From positions 1 through 64,000 of the forward strand of contig JAJPYB010000008.1 of the NCBI GenBank assembly GCA_021205185.1: a stretch of DNA of 64,000 nt, given 5' to 3'. Every line of letters begins with the position of its first letter. Within the stretch, counting starts at the first letter, position 1. The notes under the pieces were generated by a model that saw nothing but the letters and a program-made list of their open reading frames with translations, ran no database searches and had not been told where the DNA came from. Below are positions 54,238 through 64,000 of this stretch, one piece after another. Origin of the DNA: Ruminococcus sp. GTDB lineage: Bacteria > Bacillota > Clostridia > Oscillospirales > Ruminococcaceae. The translations under genes were made by a program, and so were the position numbers.

Positions 54238-54945
54238 TTGATAAAAAATGAGTTAAGTATGCTGCTTGATGAGATAGGCTTGTCCATAACTGACAAACAG
54301 CTTGAATGCTTTGACCGCTATGCGCATATGCTGGTGTCGTATAATAAAAATGTGAACCTGACGGCTCTTACCTCGCCTGATGAAATCGCCGAAAAGCATT
54401 TTGTCGACAGTCTTCTCCCCTTTTTGCATTTTGAAATCAAACAGGGAGCGAGCGTTATTGACGTTGGAACGGGCGCGGGCTTTCCGTCGATTCCTTTAAA
54501 AATTGTGAGAGAGGACTTAAAAATTACGCTTCTCGACTCGCTTTTGAAGAGAGTGAGATTTTTGGAGCTTTTATGCCGAACGATGGATATCAAAGCGCCG
54601 TGCATTCACGGCCGAGCGGAGGAGCTGGGGCGAAAGAAGGAGTACAGAGAGCTTTACGATATAGCTACTGCTCGAGCTGTGGCAAACCTGCCTGCTCTTT
54701 GCGAGTTTTGCCTGCCGCTTGTCAAGGTCGGCGGATATTTTCTCGCATTAAAGGGAAGTCAGGGCGCTGACGAAGCAAAAGCGGCTTACACAGCTATTAA
54801 GACGCTCGGCGGAAAGCTCGACGAGGTTTACGAATATTCCCTGCCGAGCGGCGACAAAAGAACGCTTGCGGTTGTTAAAAAAATATCGCAAACTCCGCCA
54901 AAATACCCCCGAAACAAAGCTGCTATGACCAAAAGACCGCTTTAA
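54238..54945 (+). CDS. rsmG: 16S rRNA (guanine-N7) methyltransferase RsmG
   Basis: A 235-residue SAM-dependent enzyme. The N-terminal KNVNLTALTSPDEIAEKHFV precedes the SAM motif VIDVGTGAGFPSIPLKIV. It has the typical ATARAVANLPALCEFCLPLV segment. The start codon is TTG 54238 after AAGGAGGGG. It methylates G527 of 16S rRNA (E. coli numbering); loss of RsmG causes low-level streptomycin resistance in other bacteria. Confidence 0.95.
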   Translation: MIKNELSMLLDEIGLSITDKQLECFDRYAHMLVSYNKNVNLTALTSPDEIAEKHFVDSLLPFLHFEIKQGASVIDVGTGAGFPSIPLKIVREDLKITLLDSLLKRVRFLELLCRTMDIKAPCIHGRAEELGRKKEYRELYDIATARAVANLPALCEFCLPLVKVGGYFLALKGSQGADEAKAAYTAIKTLGGKLDEVYEYSLPSGDKRTLAVVKKISQTPPKYPRNKAAMTKRPL

Positions 54946-55012
54946 TTTCCCGAACAAAGGCGAACGGCTGCGAAAAAAGAAGAAAACTTTATATGGATTA
55001 TTGCGAATAATT

Positions 55013-55050
55013 GTGCTATTCTTGAGGTGGAAAAGAATAGCACTTTTTTA
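55013..55050 (+). terminator. Terminator after rsmG
   Basis: GTGCTATTC pairs with GAATAGCAC around a 13-nt loop, followed by TTTTTTATTT. It separates rsmG from noc. Confidence 0.85.
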
Positions 55051-55071
55051 TTTCAGAAAGGACGACAAAGA

Positions 55072-55881
55072 ATGGTAGGGTTAAAGACAAAGAAAAAAGA
55101 GCCTGACATTCGCCGAATTTTAGATATACCAATCGACAAAATTCGACCGAATCCCGGCCAGCCGAGGAAGAATTTCGATATAGCCGAGCTTACCTCCCTT
55201 GCGAAAAGCATCGCTCGCGACGGCATTATTCAGCCGCTGTCTGTCAGAAAACGAGGGGAAGATTACGAGCTTATTTCAGGCGAACGGCGGCTTCGTGCGG
55301 CAAAAATGGCGGGGCTTACAACTGTGCCTTGCATAATGTTCGACACGAGCGAGCGAAATTCTGCGCTGATGGCGCTAATCGAGAATCTCGAGCGATCGGA
55401 TTTGAGCTTCTTTGAGGAGGCGGAAGCGTTAAGCAATCTTGTGAATCTTTACGGAATGACGCAGGGCGACGCCGCCGTCAGACTCGGTATGGCGCAATCC
55501 ACCGTTGCAAACAAGCTGCGGCTGTTAAAGCTCCCAGATGATGAGCGAAAGCTGATAATGGCTATGAATTTAACCGAGCGGCACGCCAGAGCACTCGTGC
55601 AGCTCGAACGAAAGCAGGACAGGCTCTACGTTTTAAATCAAATCAACAAGCAGGGCTTAAACGTCGAGAAAACTGACAAACTCGTTCGGCAGCTGCTTGA
55701 AGCGACTGCGGCGAAAAAGTCCTACTCCAGGCGCTCTCCTGTTCTTAAAGACGTCAGGCTGTTTTTTAATACTGTCAACAAGGCGGTCGAGGTTATGAAG
55801 CTCGCTGGAGTTGACGCCAACGCCACCAAAAAGCAGCGTGGTAATGTTATCGAGTATGTAATAACAATTCCACTTGCGTAA
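55072..55881 (+). CDS. noc: Noc-like nucleoid occlusion protein (ParB paralogue)
   Basis: A 269-residue ParB-family protein. It has the CTPase motif region PGQPRKNFDIAELTSLAKSI, SGERRLRAAKMAGLTTVPCI and ENLERSDLSFFEEAEALSNL, and the helix-turn-helix TQGDAAVRLGMAQSTVANKL. Its place between rsmG and soj is that of Noc in Bacillus, which stops division over the nucleoid; assignment rests on position. ATG 55072 has AGAAAGGA upstream; the longer frame to 55027 lies inside the terminator. The N terminus is basic. Confidence 0.85.
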   Translation: MVGLKTKKKEPDIRRILDIPIDKIRPNPGQPRKNFDIAELTSLAKSIARDGIIQPLSVRKRGEDYELISGERRLRAAKMAGLTTVPCIMFDTSERNSALMALIENLERSDLSFFEEAEALSNLVNLYGMTQGDAAVRLGMAQSTVANKLRLLKLPDDERKLIMAMNLTERHARALVQLERKQDRLYVLNQINKQGLNVEKTDKLVRQLLEATAAKKSYSRRSPVLKDVRLFFNTVNKAVEVMKLAGVDANATKKQRGNVIEYVITIPLA

Positions 55882-55919
55882 ATTTGCTGTTTTGCGTGAA
55901 ACATTTTTCTCTCTCCCAA

Positions 55920-55935
55920 TGTTTCACGTTAAACA
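55920..55935 (+). other. parS-like site 1
   Basis: TGTTTCACGTTAAACA, one base different from the consensus palindrome TGTTTCACGTGAAACA. Half-sites GTGAAACA also occur near 55894 and 56012. Confidence 0.7.
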
Positions 55936-55979
55936 TAGCGGCGATACTCTCCACAAACGCCGTTTGAATATTCTTTTAA

Positions 55980-55995
55980 TGTTTCACGTGAAACT
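55980..55995 (+). other. parS-like site 2
   Basis: TGTTTCACGTGAAACT, with a perfect GTTTCACGTGAAAC core. This is the normal place for parS next to soj-parB. Confidence 0.85.
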
Positions 55996-56109
55996 CACCC
56001 CCTGAGACTTGCGTGAAACATTTTTCTTTTGCTCTTGAAAATTGCAGAATATGTGGTATACTATTATTTAGAGAAATTTTGTACGAGCAAATCACGAGAG
56101 GTTAAATAA

Positions 56110-56898
56110 ATGGGAAGAATCGTAGCAATATCCAACCAAAAGGGCGGTGTTGGAAAGTCGACAACCTGCGTTAATCTTGCCGCCGCATTAGGCAAAAAGG
56201 GTAAGAAAATTTTGGTTGTTGACTTTGATCCTCAGGGCAACACAACCACCAGCTTTGGAATAAAAAAGCGAAGCATCAGAAACACCGTTTATGAAGCGAT
56301 AATAGGTAATTGCCGAATAATTGAGGCTATAAACGCTACTGATTTTCGGGGCGTGTGCGTAGTCCCTGCAACGCAAACGCTCGCAGGTGCGGCGGTAGAG
56401 CTGATGGAAACCGAAAAGCGCTCTCTTCGGCTTAAAATGCAGCTTTTGAGCGTCAAGGACGACTACGATTATATTTTTATCGACTGCCCCCCAACGCTTG
56501 ATCTTATAACAATAAACGCTCTTGCGGCTTGCGACTGCGTTCTGATTCCGATTCAATGCGAATTTTTGTCGCTTGAAGGATTGGTGGAGCTTGGCGAAGC
56601 GATTAAGCGAGTTAAGAAGAGCTACAACCCGAAGATCGAGGTTTGCGGAATTTTGTTCACTATGTACGTTAAAAGATACAACCTTACCGCTCAGGTCGTT
56701 GACGAGGTAAAAAAGCACTTTGGCGACTTGGTTTACGAAACTGTAATACCCAGAAATGTTGCGCTTTCGGAGGCGCCGAGCTTTGGCGAGCCGATAATGT
56801 ATTACAACCCGAAATGTAAGGGCGCAAAGGCTTATGAGGAATTGGCAAACGAGTTTTTAAAGCGTGAAAAGAAAGCTTTAAAGGCGAAGTCGAAATAG
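56110..56898 (+). CDS. soj: Soj/ParA chromosome-partition ATPase
   Basis: A 262-residue ParA-type ATPase. Deviant Walker A is SNQKGGVGKSTTCVNLAAAL (7-26), Walker B is DYIFIDCPPTLDLITINALA and the nucleotide-base region IPRNVALSEAPSFGEPI is typical. It acts with ParB on origin segregation and, in Bacillus, regulates DnaA. It is 28 bp before parB. Confidence 0.95.
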   Translation: MGRIVAISNQKGGVGKSTTCVNLAAALGKKGKKILVVDFDPQGNTTTSFGIKKRSIRNTVYEAIIGNCRIIEAINATDFRGVCVVPATQTLAGAAVELMETEKRSLRLKMQLLSVKDDYDYIFIDCPPTLDLITINALAACDCVLIPIQCEFLSLEGLVELGEAIKRVKKSYNPKIEVCGILFTMYVKRYNLTAQVVDEVKKHFGDLVYETVIPRNVALSEAPSFGEPIMYYNPKCKGAKAYEELANEFLKREKKALKAKSK

Positions 56899-56926
56899 AG
56901 CGAACGGACACAATAAAGGAGGAAAT

Positions 56927-57832
56927 ATGGCGAAAAAACGACTAGGAAAGGGAATGGACGCTTTATTTTTAGAAGCGCAGGAGGAACGCTCGGAGAGTGC
57001 CGATCGCTCTGCTGTAAGCGTAAAAACTTCCGAAATTGAACCTAACCGAAACCAGCCGAGAAGAAGCTTTGACGAGGACGCAATTATAAACCTCGCCGAT
57101 TCTATCAGGCAGCACGGCATTTTGCAGCCGATTCTGGTGCGACCTCTGGACAGCGGCGGCTATCAGATAGTTGCTGGCGAGCGGCGTTGGAGAGCCGCTA
57201 AAATGGTAGGGCTGTCGGAGGTTCCGGTATTTATAAAGGAGCTTGACGACTTTCAGGCGATGCAAATAGCGTTAATTGAAAACCTTCAGAGAGAGGACTT
57301 AAATCCCATTGAAGAAGCGGAAGGCTACGAGCGGCTGATGAAAAAGTACGATATGACGCAGGAGCAAATTTCCTCATCTGTTGGTAAATCAAGACCGGCG
57401 GTTGCTAACGCGCTAAGGCTTCTGACTCTCGACGAGGAAGCCAAAGAGCTTTTGCAGGACGGATCAATTACCGCCGGTCACGCAAGAGCGCTGCTGACCG
57501 TGTCGGATCTGTCCTTGCGAAGCGAGCTGCTGCATAAGGTTGTCAAGGAGGGCTTGTCGGTAAGGCAGACTGAAAGGCTTGCGGCGGACAGCAAGAATGT
57601 TGGTGAGCAAACCTCAATAAAATTTAAGGATATTTATGCTAAAGAGATTGAGGTTTCCTTAGCTGAGGTTTTCGGAAAGAAAAACGTAACGGTTACGCCT
57701 GCCGCAAAGGGCAGCTATCAGGTTAAGTTTAAGGTAAGCGACAAGGACGCGCTAAAGCAGCTTGCAACGCTGTGCGCTGAGTTTGAAATTGACAATAATC
57801 ATAAAAATAAAGGAGAAGAAAGTAATGATTGA
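56927..57832 (+). CDS. parB: ParB/Spo0J chromosome-partition protein
   Basis: A 301-residue CTPase DNA clamp that loads at parS. It has the start KKRLGKGMDALFLEA, NQPRRSFDEDAIINLADSIR, the box GERRWRAAKMVGLSEVPVFI, ENLQREDLNPIEEAEGYERL and the HTH TQEQISSSVGKSRPAVANAL. Its last codons overlap serS by 8 bp, which is an uncommon junction. The start has AAAGGAGG. Confidence 0.95.
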   Translation: MAKKRLGKGMDALFLEAQEERSESADRSAVSVKTSEIEPNRNQPRRSFDEDAIINLADSIRQHGILQPILVRPLDSGGYQIVAGERRWRAAKMVGLSEVPVFIKELDDFQAMQIALIENLQREDLNPIEEAEGYERLMKKYDMTQEQISSSVGKSRPAVANALRLLTLDEEAKELLQDGSITAGHARALLTVSDLSLRSELLHKVVKEGLSVRQTERLAADSKNVGEQTSIKFKDIYAKEIEVSLAEVFGKKNVTVTPAAKGSYQVKFKVSDKDALKQLATLCAEFEIDNNHKNKGEESND

Positions 57833-59105
57833 CATTAAGGAGCTAAGAACAAACCCACAGAGAGTCAAGGACAATATCAAAAAGAAGTTTCAGGACGAAA
57901 AGCTACCGCTTGTAGACGTGGTGGTATCCCTTGACGCTGAATACCGTGAAACAAAAACGCTTGCCGACGAGCTAAGAAACAAGAGAAACGTAATGTCGAA
58001 GCAGATTGGCGGTTTAATGGCAAAGGGCGAGCGTGAGGAAGCGGAAAAGGTAAAAACTGAGGTCAAGGAAATCGGCGCGCGCTTAGAGGAGCTTTCCGCT
58101 AAGGAAACGGAGCTTGAGGCGAGAATAAAAGAAATAATGCTTATTATTCCAAACTTTATTGACGACAGTGTGCCTATCGGCAAGGACGACAGTGAAAATG
58201 TCGAGATTGAACGCTTTGGCGAGCCGACAGTTCCAGATTTTGAGGTACCGTATCACGTTGATATTATGGAGCGCTTAAACGGAATTGATATTGACGCGGC
58301 AAGAAAGACCAGCGGAAACGGATTTTATTATCTCTGCGGCGATATAGCAAGACTTCATTCGGCGATTTTATCCTACGCAAGAGATTTTATGATTGACAGA
58401 GGCTTTACCTACTACATTCCGCCGTTTATGATCAGAAGCAACGTCGTAACGGGTGTTATGTCGTTTGCGGAAATGGAAGGAATGATGTACAAGATTGAGG
58501 GCGAGGACCTTTATCTGATTGGTACGAGCGAGCATTCGATGATAGGAAAGTTTATTGATACTATTTTGAAGAAGGAGGAGCTTCCTAAAACGCTTACCTC
58601 CTATTCGCCGTGCTTCAGAAAAGAGGTTGGCGCACACGGAATAGAGGAGCGTGGAGTTTACAGAATCCACCAGTTTGAGAAGCAGGAAATGATAGTTGTC
58701 TGCGAGCCCGAGGAGAGTATGGAGTGGTTTAAAAAGCTTTATACGAATACGGTTGACTTCTTTAGAACGCTTGATATTCCTGTCAGAACGCTTGAGTGCT
58801 GTTCCGGCGACCTTGCAGACTTAAAGGTTAAGAGCATAGACGTTGAAGCGTGGAGTCCGAGACAGAAAAAGTATTTCGAGGTTGGCTCCTGCTCAAATTT
58901 AGGCGATGCTCAGGCGAGAAGATTGTCAATCAGAGTAAAAGACGAAAACGGTAATAAATACTTCCCACACACCCTTAATAACACGGTGGTTGCGCCGCCG
59001 AGAATGCTGATAGCATTTCTTGAAAACAATCTGAACGAGGACGGCAGCGTCAGAATACCTGAAAAGCTAAGACCGTATATGGGACAAAAGTCGGTTATTA
59101 AGTAG
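57825..59105 (+). CDS. serS: Seryl-tRNA synthetase
   Basis: A 426-residue class II enzyme. The N-terminal tRNA-binding coiled coil (MIDIKELRTNPQRVKDNIKK, about residues 1-105) is followed by motif 2 SPCFRKEVGAHGIEERGVYR and motif 3 NNTVVAPPRMLIAFLENN. The start ATG 57825 follows AAAGGAGAAG; a longer frame to 57762 is within parB. No T-box leader is visible, since it sits inside the parB operon. Confidence 0.95.
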   Translation: MIDIKELRTNPQRVKDNIKKKFQDEKLPLVDVVVSLDAEYRETKTLADELRNKRNVMSKQIGGLMAKGEREEAEKVKTEVKEIGARLEELSAKETELEARIKEIMLIIPNFIDDSVPIGKDDSENVEIERFGEPTVPDFEVPYHVDIMERLNGIDIDAARKTSGNGFYYLCGDIARLHSAILSYARDFMIDRGFTYYIPPFMIRSNVVTGVMSFAEMEGMMYKIEGEDLYLIGTSEHSMIGKFIDTILKKEELPKTLTSYSPCFRKEVGAHGIEERGVYRIHQFEKQEMIVVCEPEESMEWFKKLYTNTVDFFRTLDIPVRTLECCSGDLADLKVKSIDVEAWSPRQKKYFEVGSCSNLGDAQARRLSIRVKDENGNKYFPHTLNNTVVAPPRMLIAFLENNLNEDGSVRIPEKLRPYMGQKSVIK

Positions 59106-59220
59106 CTTTTGAAGCCTCTCAGATATGAGTAATTTTTGCTTGTGCGAAACAGGAATTAGTGGCAGTTGTTGCAAATTTTTAAGCAGCTGTTTCTGACAGA
59201 AAAAGCGGGAAATTCAACGG

Positions 59221-59249
59221 TTGACAATTGCGAAAAGATGTTGTATACT
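59221..59249 (+). promoter_or_regulatory. Promoter of guaB
   Basis: TTGACA (59221-59226), 17-bp spacer, TATACT (59244-59249), about 60 bp ahead of the start. The rest of 59106-59311 holds no gene. Confidence 0.8.
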
Positions 59250-59281
59250 ATACTTTAATATTTAAGTGGAAAAAGGTTTAG

Positions 59282-60787
<1,506 letters not shown>

Positions 60788-60803
60788 TTGAACACAAAAG
60801 ATA

Positions 60804-60838
60804 AAGCAGCAGATGAAAAAGTCTGCTGCTTGGTTTTT
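60804..60838 (+). terminator. Terminator after guaB
   Basis: AAGCAGCAGA/TCTGCTGCTT stem of 10 bp with an 8-nt loop, followed by GGTTTTTT. Confidence 0.9.
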
Positions 60839-60847
60839 TATGAAAGA

Positions 60848-60892
60848 AAAAGCGACCAGGCTTTATTTAGCCCGATCGCTTTTGCTTTTGAT
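60848..60892 (-). terminator. Terminator of the zinc-ribbon gene (minus strand)
   Basis: AAAAGCGA and TCGCTTTT pair, with an inner CGGGCT/AGCCTGG extension, followed on the minus strand by a T-rich run. Confidence 0.75.
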
Positions 60893-60894
60893 TT

Positions 60895-62076
60895 TTAATA
60901 GCTGTAACCATAGTAGAGATCAAACATTTCATCTGACAGCTCGCCATAGTCGATAAACGTGCTAACTACGCTTGTCAAATCCATTACGCACCAATCGCCG
61001 TCATATCTGATAACCGTCAGCGTTTCTGAATCGCTTCCGTTATCGTCGGCGCCTGTTGTATAGGTCGATACGTCAACTTCATAACCTGCCTCGCCTTTTA
61101 GTCCGTACTCGTCGTATTCTGCCACCTCGTCCTCGCTCATTTTGCGAACCTCGAGAATCTCGTATTCTACGTCGATATCAGGATACTGCTGCTTGTAAAG
61201 ACTAGCCATTCTTTGGCAGCCGAGCTTAAAGGTCTGAATGTCGCTTCCTTCGCCCTGCTCAACATAAGCTATCAAGGCTGTATCTCCTAGCGCTTCACAG
61301 AAGTCATCATATTCAAAATCCTCCATTGCTTCGTAATAAGCTTCAACTGCGTCGTCATATCCGCCCGACGAGAAGAAAATGAAGTAAATTAAAATTCCTG
61401 CGCCGATTAAAAGAAGCAAGATTACTATTAAAATTGTGATAAGTAAGCCGTTGCCCTTTTTCTTTGTCGGAGCTTGAGCAGGCACGCCATAGCTGCCGTT
61501 TGGATCTGCCTGATAATAAGGCTGACCCTGCGGGTACGGCTGACTCGGCTGCTGATAAGGCTGTCCCTGTGGATAAGGCTGATCCGGCTGCCCGTAAGCA
61601 GCGTTCGCCTGTGTGTTCATATCTGCTGCTGTCTGTGTCGGCTCAGCGTTTGACGGCGTATACGCTACAAACGGACTTGGATCCGACGAGCGTGGCGTGT
61701 TGTAAGGATTCTTTTCGTTTACAACAGGCTCAGGCTGTGGAGCAGGCTCAGGAACTGGCTGAGCAGCTGGCTCAACAATTGGCTCAGGTGCAGGCTCTGA
61801 CTGAACTGATTCGGGAACAGGCTCTACTACAGACTGTGAAATTGGCTCAACAACAGGCTCTGCTATAGGTTCAGGTTGAACTGGCTGGATTGGCTCTGCG
61901 ACCGGTTCCTGCTGAACTACAGGTTCTGCGACAGGTTCTGGAGCAGGCTCTACTACTGGCGCTGGAATCGGCTGTGGTGCAGGCTCGACAGCCTTCATTA
62001 CTTTAGCGCCGCAGGAAGTGCAGAAGTTAGCGCCCTCTGAAAGCGGTGTACCGCAGTTTGCACAAAATTTTGACAT
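60895..62076 (-). CDS. Zinc-ribbon membrane protein with Pro/Val/Glu repeats
   Basis: A 393-residue protein of unknown function. It starts with a zinc ribbon (FCANCGTPLSEGANFCTSCG), then about 110 residues of repeated P-x-P-E-P-V/I-x-E-P units, a Pro/Gln/Tyr-rich stretch (QPYPQGQPYQQP), one membrane helix (LLITILIVILLLLIGAGILI) and an extracytoplasmic domain that resembles the smaller paralogue at 62352-63095. No signal peptide is present, so the N terminus should be inside. ATG 62076 follows GGGGGATATT; a longer frame to 62121 lacks a ribosome site. The repeats are of low complexity. Confidence 0.8.
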   Translation of the reverse strand: MSKFCANCGTPLSEGANFCTSCGAKVMKAVEPAPQPIPAPVVEPAPEPVAEPVVQQEPVAEPIQPVQPEPIAEPVVEPISQSVVEPVPESVQSEPAPEPIVEPAAQPVPEPAPQPEPVVNEKNPYNTPRSSDPSPFVAYTPSNAEPTQTAADMNTQANAAYGQPDQPYPQGQPYQQPSQPYPQGQPYYQADPNGSYGVPAQAPTKKKGNGLLITILIVILLLLIGAGILIYFIFFSSGGYDDAVEAYYEAMEDFEYDDFCEALGDTALIAYVEQGEGSDIQTFKLGCQRMASLYKQQYPDIDVEYEILEVRKMSEDEVAEYDEYGLKGEAGYEVDVSTYTTGADDNGSDSETLTVIRYDGDWCVMDLTSVVSTFIDYGELSDEMFDLYYGYSY

Positions 62077-62202
62077 GGAAATATCCCCCTTTGTATTTTT
62101 TACGTTTTTCAAATCAGGCAATTTGCCTTATACCAAAATAATAGCATAAAATCGTTAAAAAGTAAACCATTTTACATTATTTTTTCAAACATTATAGGGC
62201 GA

Positions 62203-62229
62203 CACGCATTAAGCGAAGCTTAATGCGTG
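62203..62229. repeat. Perfect palindrome of the dispersed repeat
   Basis: CACGCATTAAGC and GCTTAATGCGTG form a perfect 12-bp stem with a 3-nt loop. The repeat block continues to about 62345 with GGGATAGAGCTGAAATGAAA, GAATCTCGTACCGCCTAC and a CCCCGCCGCTGGCGGGGTG hairpin. Confidence 0.75.
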
Positions 62230-62351
62230 CGTAGCATAATGCGGGATAGAGCTGAAATGAAAATCTGTTATTTTCATTTGATTAGAATCTCGTACCGCCT
62301 ACATATTTATTTTATTATACCACCCCGCCGCTGGCGGGGTGACTTACTCTA

Positions 62352-63095
62352 CTACTTACTTTCCCCGCCAAATGCGTCAAGCTCGTCCTCGTAGTCATCC
62401 TCGCTCATCTGGCTATAGAAAACAGCGTCGGAGATTAGCCCCAAAGCGTCGTAAGTGCACCACTCAGTGCCGACCTTCAGAACAGTAAACGTCTTTTCCT
62501 CATCGTGGTCTGAAAAGCTCTGCACAACCTCTACCTCATAGCCGCCGCTGGCGTCAATCTGAAAGCCCTGTCCGTAAGAATCTGATTTTGAGCGCTTATA
62601 GGCTAAAAGGTCAATGTCGTCAAGCTCTTTCACACTTTTTATAGTGATCTTAAAATCCTCGGTTTCCTTTGCTGCAGCGCTGATTGAAATCAGACGCTCT
62701 GTTCCTGTTTTCATATCTGAAATCGAAACGTCGTAATAGTCGTCGGCGGCAGTTCTCAAAATCTCTTCGCCGACAGCAATTTTAAGGTCGTTAAAATCGC
62801 CCTCGCCGTTTAAAATATTAAGATAGGAGGTTATCGCCGCTTCGTAAGTGTTGCTTTTTATGTAGGTTGCAATGATAAAAATTGCGAAAACGACAATAAT
62901 CGCTACGGCGACAATTCCGATTATAGCGTCTCTGAAGGGGAGAGATTTAAACTTTACCGCATTTTCGGCAATAATACTTTTTGTGGAGGAGGTACTTGCA
63001 GCTTGCGGCTGAGAGATAATTTCTTCGCCGCAAAAAGGACAGAACTTTTCATCCGGTGAAAGCTCTGCGCCGCAAATATGGCAAAAGTTTTGCAT
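62352..63095 (-). CDS. Zinc-ribbon membrane protein, smaller paralogue
   Basis: A 247-residue protein with an N-terminal zinc ribbon (FCHICGAELSPDEKFCPFCG), a membrane helix (AIIGIVAVAIIVVFAIFIIA, about residues 56-76) and an outside domain with KVGTEWCTYDALGLISDAVF, like WCVMDLTSVVSTFIDYGELS in the longer paralogue. It lacks the Pro/Val/Glu repeats. Function unknown; the pair may form a sensor or adaptor family in this lineage. It lies 31 bp upstream of nothing but alr on the same strand and may be independently expressed. Confidence 0.8.
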   Translation of the reverse strand: MQNFCHICGAELSPDEKFCPFCGEEIISQPQAASTSSTKSIIAENAVKFKSLPFRDAIIGIVAVAIIVVFAIFIIATYIKSNTYEAAITSYLNILNGEGDFNDLKIAVGEEILRTAADDYYDVSISDMKTGTERLISISAAAKETEDFKITIKSVKELDDIDLLAYKRSKSDSYGQGFQIDASGGYEVEVVQSFSDHDEEKTFTVLKVGTEWCTYDALGLISDAVFYSQMSEDDYEDELDAFGGESK

Positions 63096-63126
63096 ACTCT
63101 CCCTCCTTATCAGTTTTAAATCCTAT

Positions 63127-64000
63127 CTAGTCAAGTAAAACCTGTTTACCATTTCTGAAAGCACGTCGGTAAACTCGGCTTGAAATTCCGCAAACTATCT
63201 CGTAGTTAATGGTGCCGCAAAGGGAAGCTATATCGTCGACAGTAATTTCCTCGTCGCCCTGCTTGCCTATTAAAATAACGTCGTCGCCAACCTCAACCTC
63301 AGCGTTCGTAGCGTCGACGGTTATCTGGTCCATACAAACTCGCCCTACAACTTTGCATCTTGTGCCGTTTATAAGAACCTCACCCTTGTTTGAAAGAAGT
63401 CTGGGGTAGCCGTCTGCGTAGCCAACAGTAACGGTCGCAAGCTTCATATCCTTTGTCGCCTGAAAGGTTCTGCCATAGCCGACAAAGGTTCCGCTCTTTA
63501 TAGTTTTTACCATCGAAACGGTAGAAACAAGCTCCATTACAGGTCTGATTTCTATCGGAAGCTCAAGCGAGCTGTCTGGTTTTAGTCCGTAAAGAATAAT
63601 TCCCAGTCTTGCAAGATCCGAGCCCTCGGAGTCGGTATAAACGCCGCCCGCAGAGTTTAACCAATGACAGCATCCAACGTAGTATTCGTTCTGCTCCAGC
63701 CTAAAGCGAACCTCTTTGATTTTATCAATCTGCAATTTAGTATATGCTTCGTCGTCTGCGTTATTTGAATCTGCAACACAAAGGTGGGTGAAAATTCCTC
63801 CGACGACAAGATTAGGAAGCCTGTAAATTTTCTCCGCCTCACGAACAGCAAGACCTGTATCATCACAGGGAATACCAATTCTCGACATTCCCGTATCGAG
63901 CTTTATGTGAACCTTTACTCTTGACTTTCCTGCAAATTGGTTTGAAACGAAGGAGTTTAGCGCTTCGGCGTATTCATAGCTCATACAAGCCTGAATTATG
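63127..64000 (-). CDS. alr: Alanine racemase, C-terminal part cut by the window edge
   Basis: Alr makes D-alanine for peptidoglycan. The visible 291 codons have VHIKLDTGMSRIGI, GIFTHLCVADSNNADDEAYT, RLGIILYGLKPD, and the C-terminal barrel with VSTVSMVKTIKSGTFVGYGR, TVGYADGYPRLL and VGRVCMDQITVDAT, which includes the catalytic tyrosine of the other subunit. The frame continues upstream (QACMSYEYAEALN) and leaves the window, so the pyridoxal-phosphate lysine is not seen. The start at 63984 is therefore only an internal methionine. Confidence 0.94.
   Translation of the reverse strand, partial: IIQACMSYEYAEALNSFVSNQFAGKSRVKVHIKLDTGMSRIGIPCDDTGLAVREAEKIYRLPNLVVGGIFTHLCVADSNNADDEAYTKLQIDKIKEVRFRLEQNEYYVGCCHWLNSAGGVYTDSEGSDLARLGIILYGLKPDSSLELPIEIRPVMELVSTVSMVKTIKSGTFVGYGRTFQATKDMKLATVTVGYADGYPRLLSNKGEVLINGTRCKVVGRVCMDQITVDATNAEVEVGDDVILIGKQGDEEITVDDIASLCGTINYEIVCGISSRVYRRAFRNGKQVLLD

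Noticed and set aside
61464-61868. 134-residue plus-strand frame opposite the zinc-ribbon gene
   Set aside because: It is the antisense of the low-complexity P/V/E and Q/P/Y repeats, with no ribosome site.

Overview
The backbone of this window looks like an endospore-forming member of the Clostridia, most like gut Oscillospiraceae/Ruminococcaceae. It carries the replication-origin core of a Firmicutes chromosome: dnaA-dnaN-yaaA-recF-remB-gyrB-gyrA on the minus strand, diverging from rpmH-rnpA-yidD-yidC-jag-mnmE-mnmG-rsmG-noc-soj-parB-serS on the plus strand, plus a GPR germination protease. Other backbone genes are greA-lysS, murC-lexA, rpsT, guaB, two zinc-ribbon membrane proteins and the 3' part of alr. 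No rRNA, tRNA or CRISPR array was seen.

Layout. 1-1.6 kb: rnc (partial), acpP and plsX, visibly richer in G+C than the rest of the backbone. 1.6-15.2 kb: a candidate integrative element bounded by 13-bp inverted repeats (1598-1610 and 15204-15216). It holds a large serine recombinase, a TnpW-like protein, a solitary HK97-type capsid protein, two paralogous zinc-ribbon proteins, an iteron array next to a primase-helicase, an excisionase, an adenine methyltransferase/endonuclease pair, relics of two other restriction genes, a frameshifted AlbA_2-type gene and a DUF4314/DUF5049 module. Two end operons share a 15-bp promoter motif. 15.2-19.4 kb: backbone (ATPase, greA, lysS). 19.35-28.40 kb: a second element inserted in the 3' end of lysS, flanked by 12-bp direct repeats. 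It carries a rolling-circle Rep with an SF3 helicase, a MobV-like relaxase, a BcgI-like restriction-modification system with an RHH protein, and a tyrosine integrase. 28.8-35.9 kb: an unknown gene, murC-lexA, a C5-methyltransferase with a HpaII-like nuclease, rpsT and gpr. 36-64 kb: the origin core, then guaB, the zinc-ribbon pair and alr.

How it fits together. Both elements pair replication functions (primase with iterons; HUH Rep with hairpins and repeats) with restriction-modification cargo. That suits mobile units that replicate after excision and protect themselves or the host. In the origin region, DnaA has changed residues in its DNA-recognition helix, no canonical DnaA box was noticed by eye, and a dense TGTTTAAA repeat cluster lies between dnaA and dnaN. 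This raises the possibility of altered origin recognition. Two parS-like sites lie between noc and soj. A family of AT-rich palindromic repeats is scattered through backbone intergenic regions.

Limits: all family names come from reading motifs and recollection of families, without database searches. Boundaries, promoters and frameshifts are read by eye.
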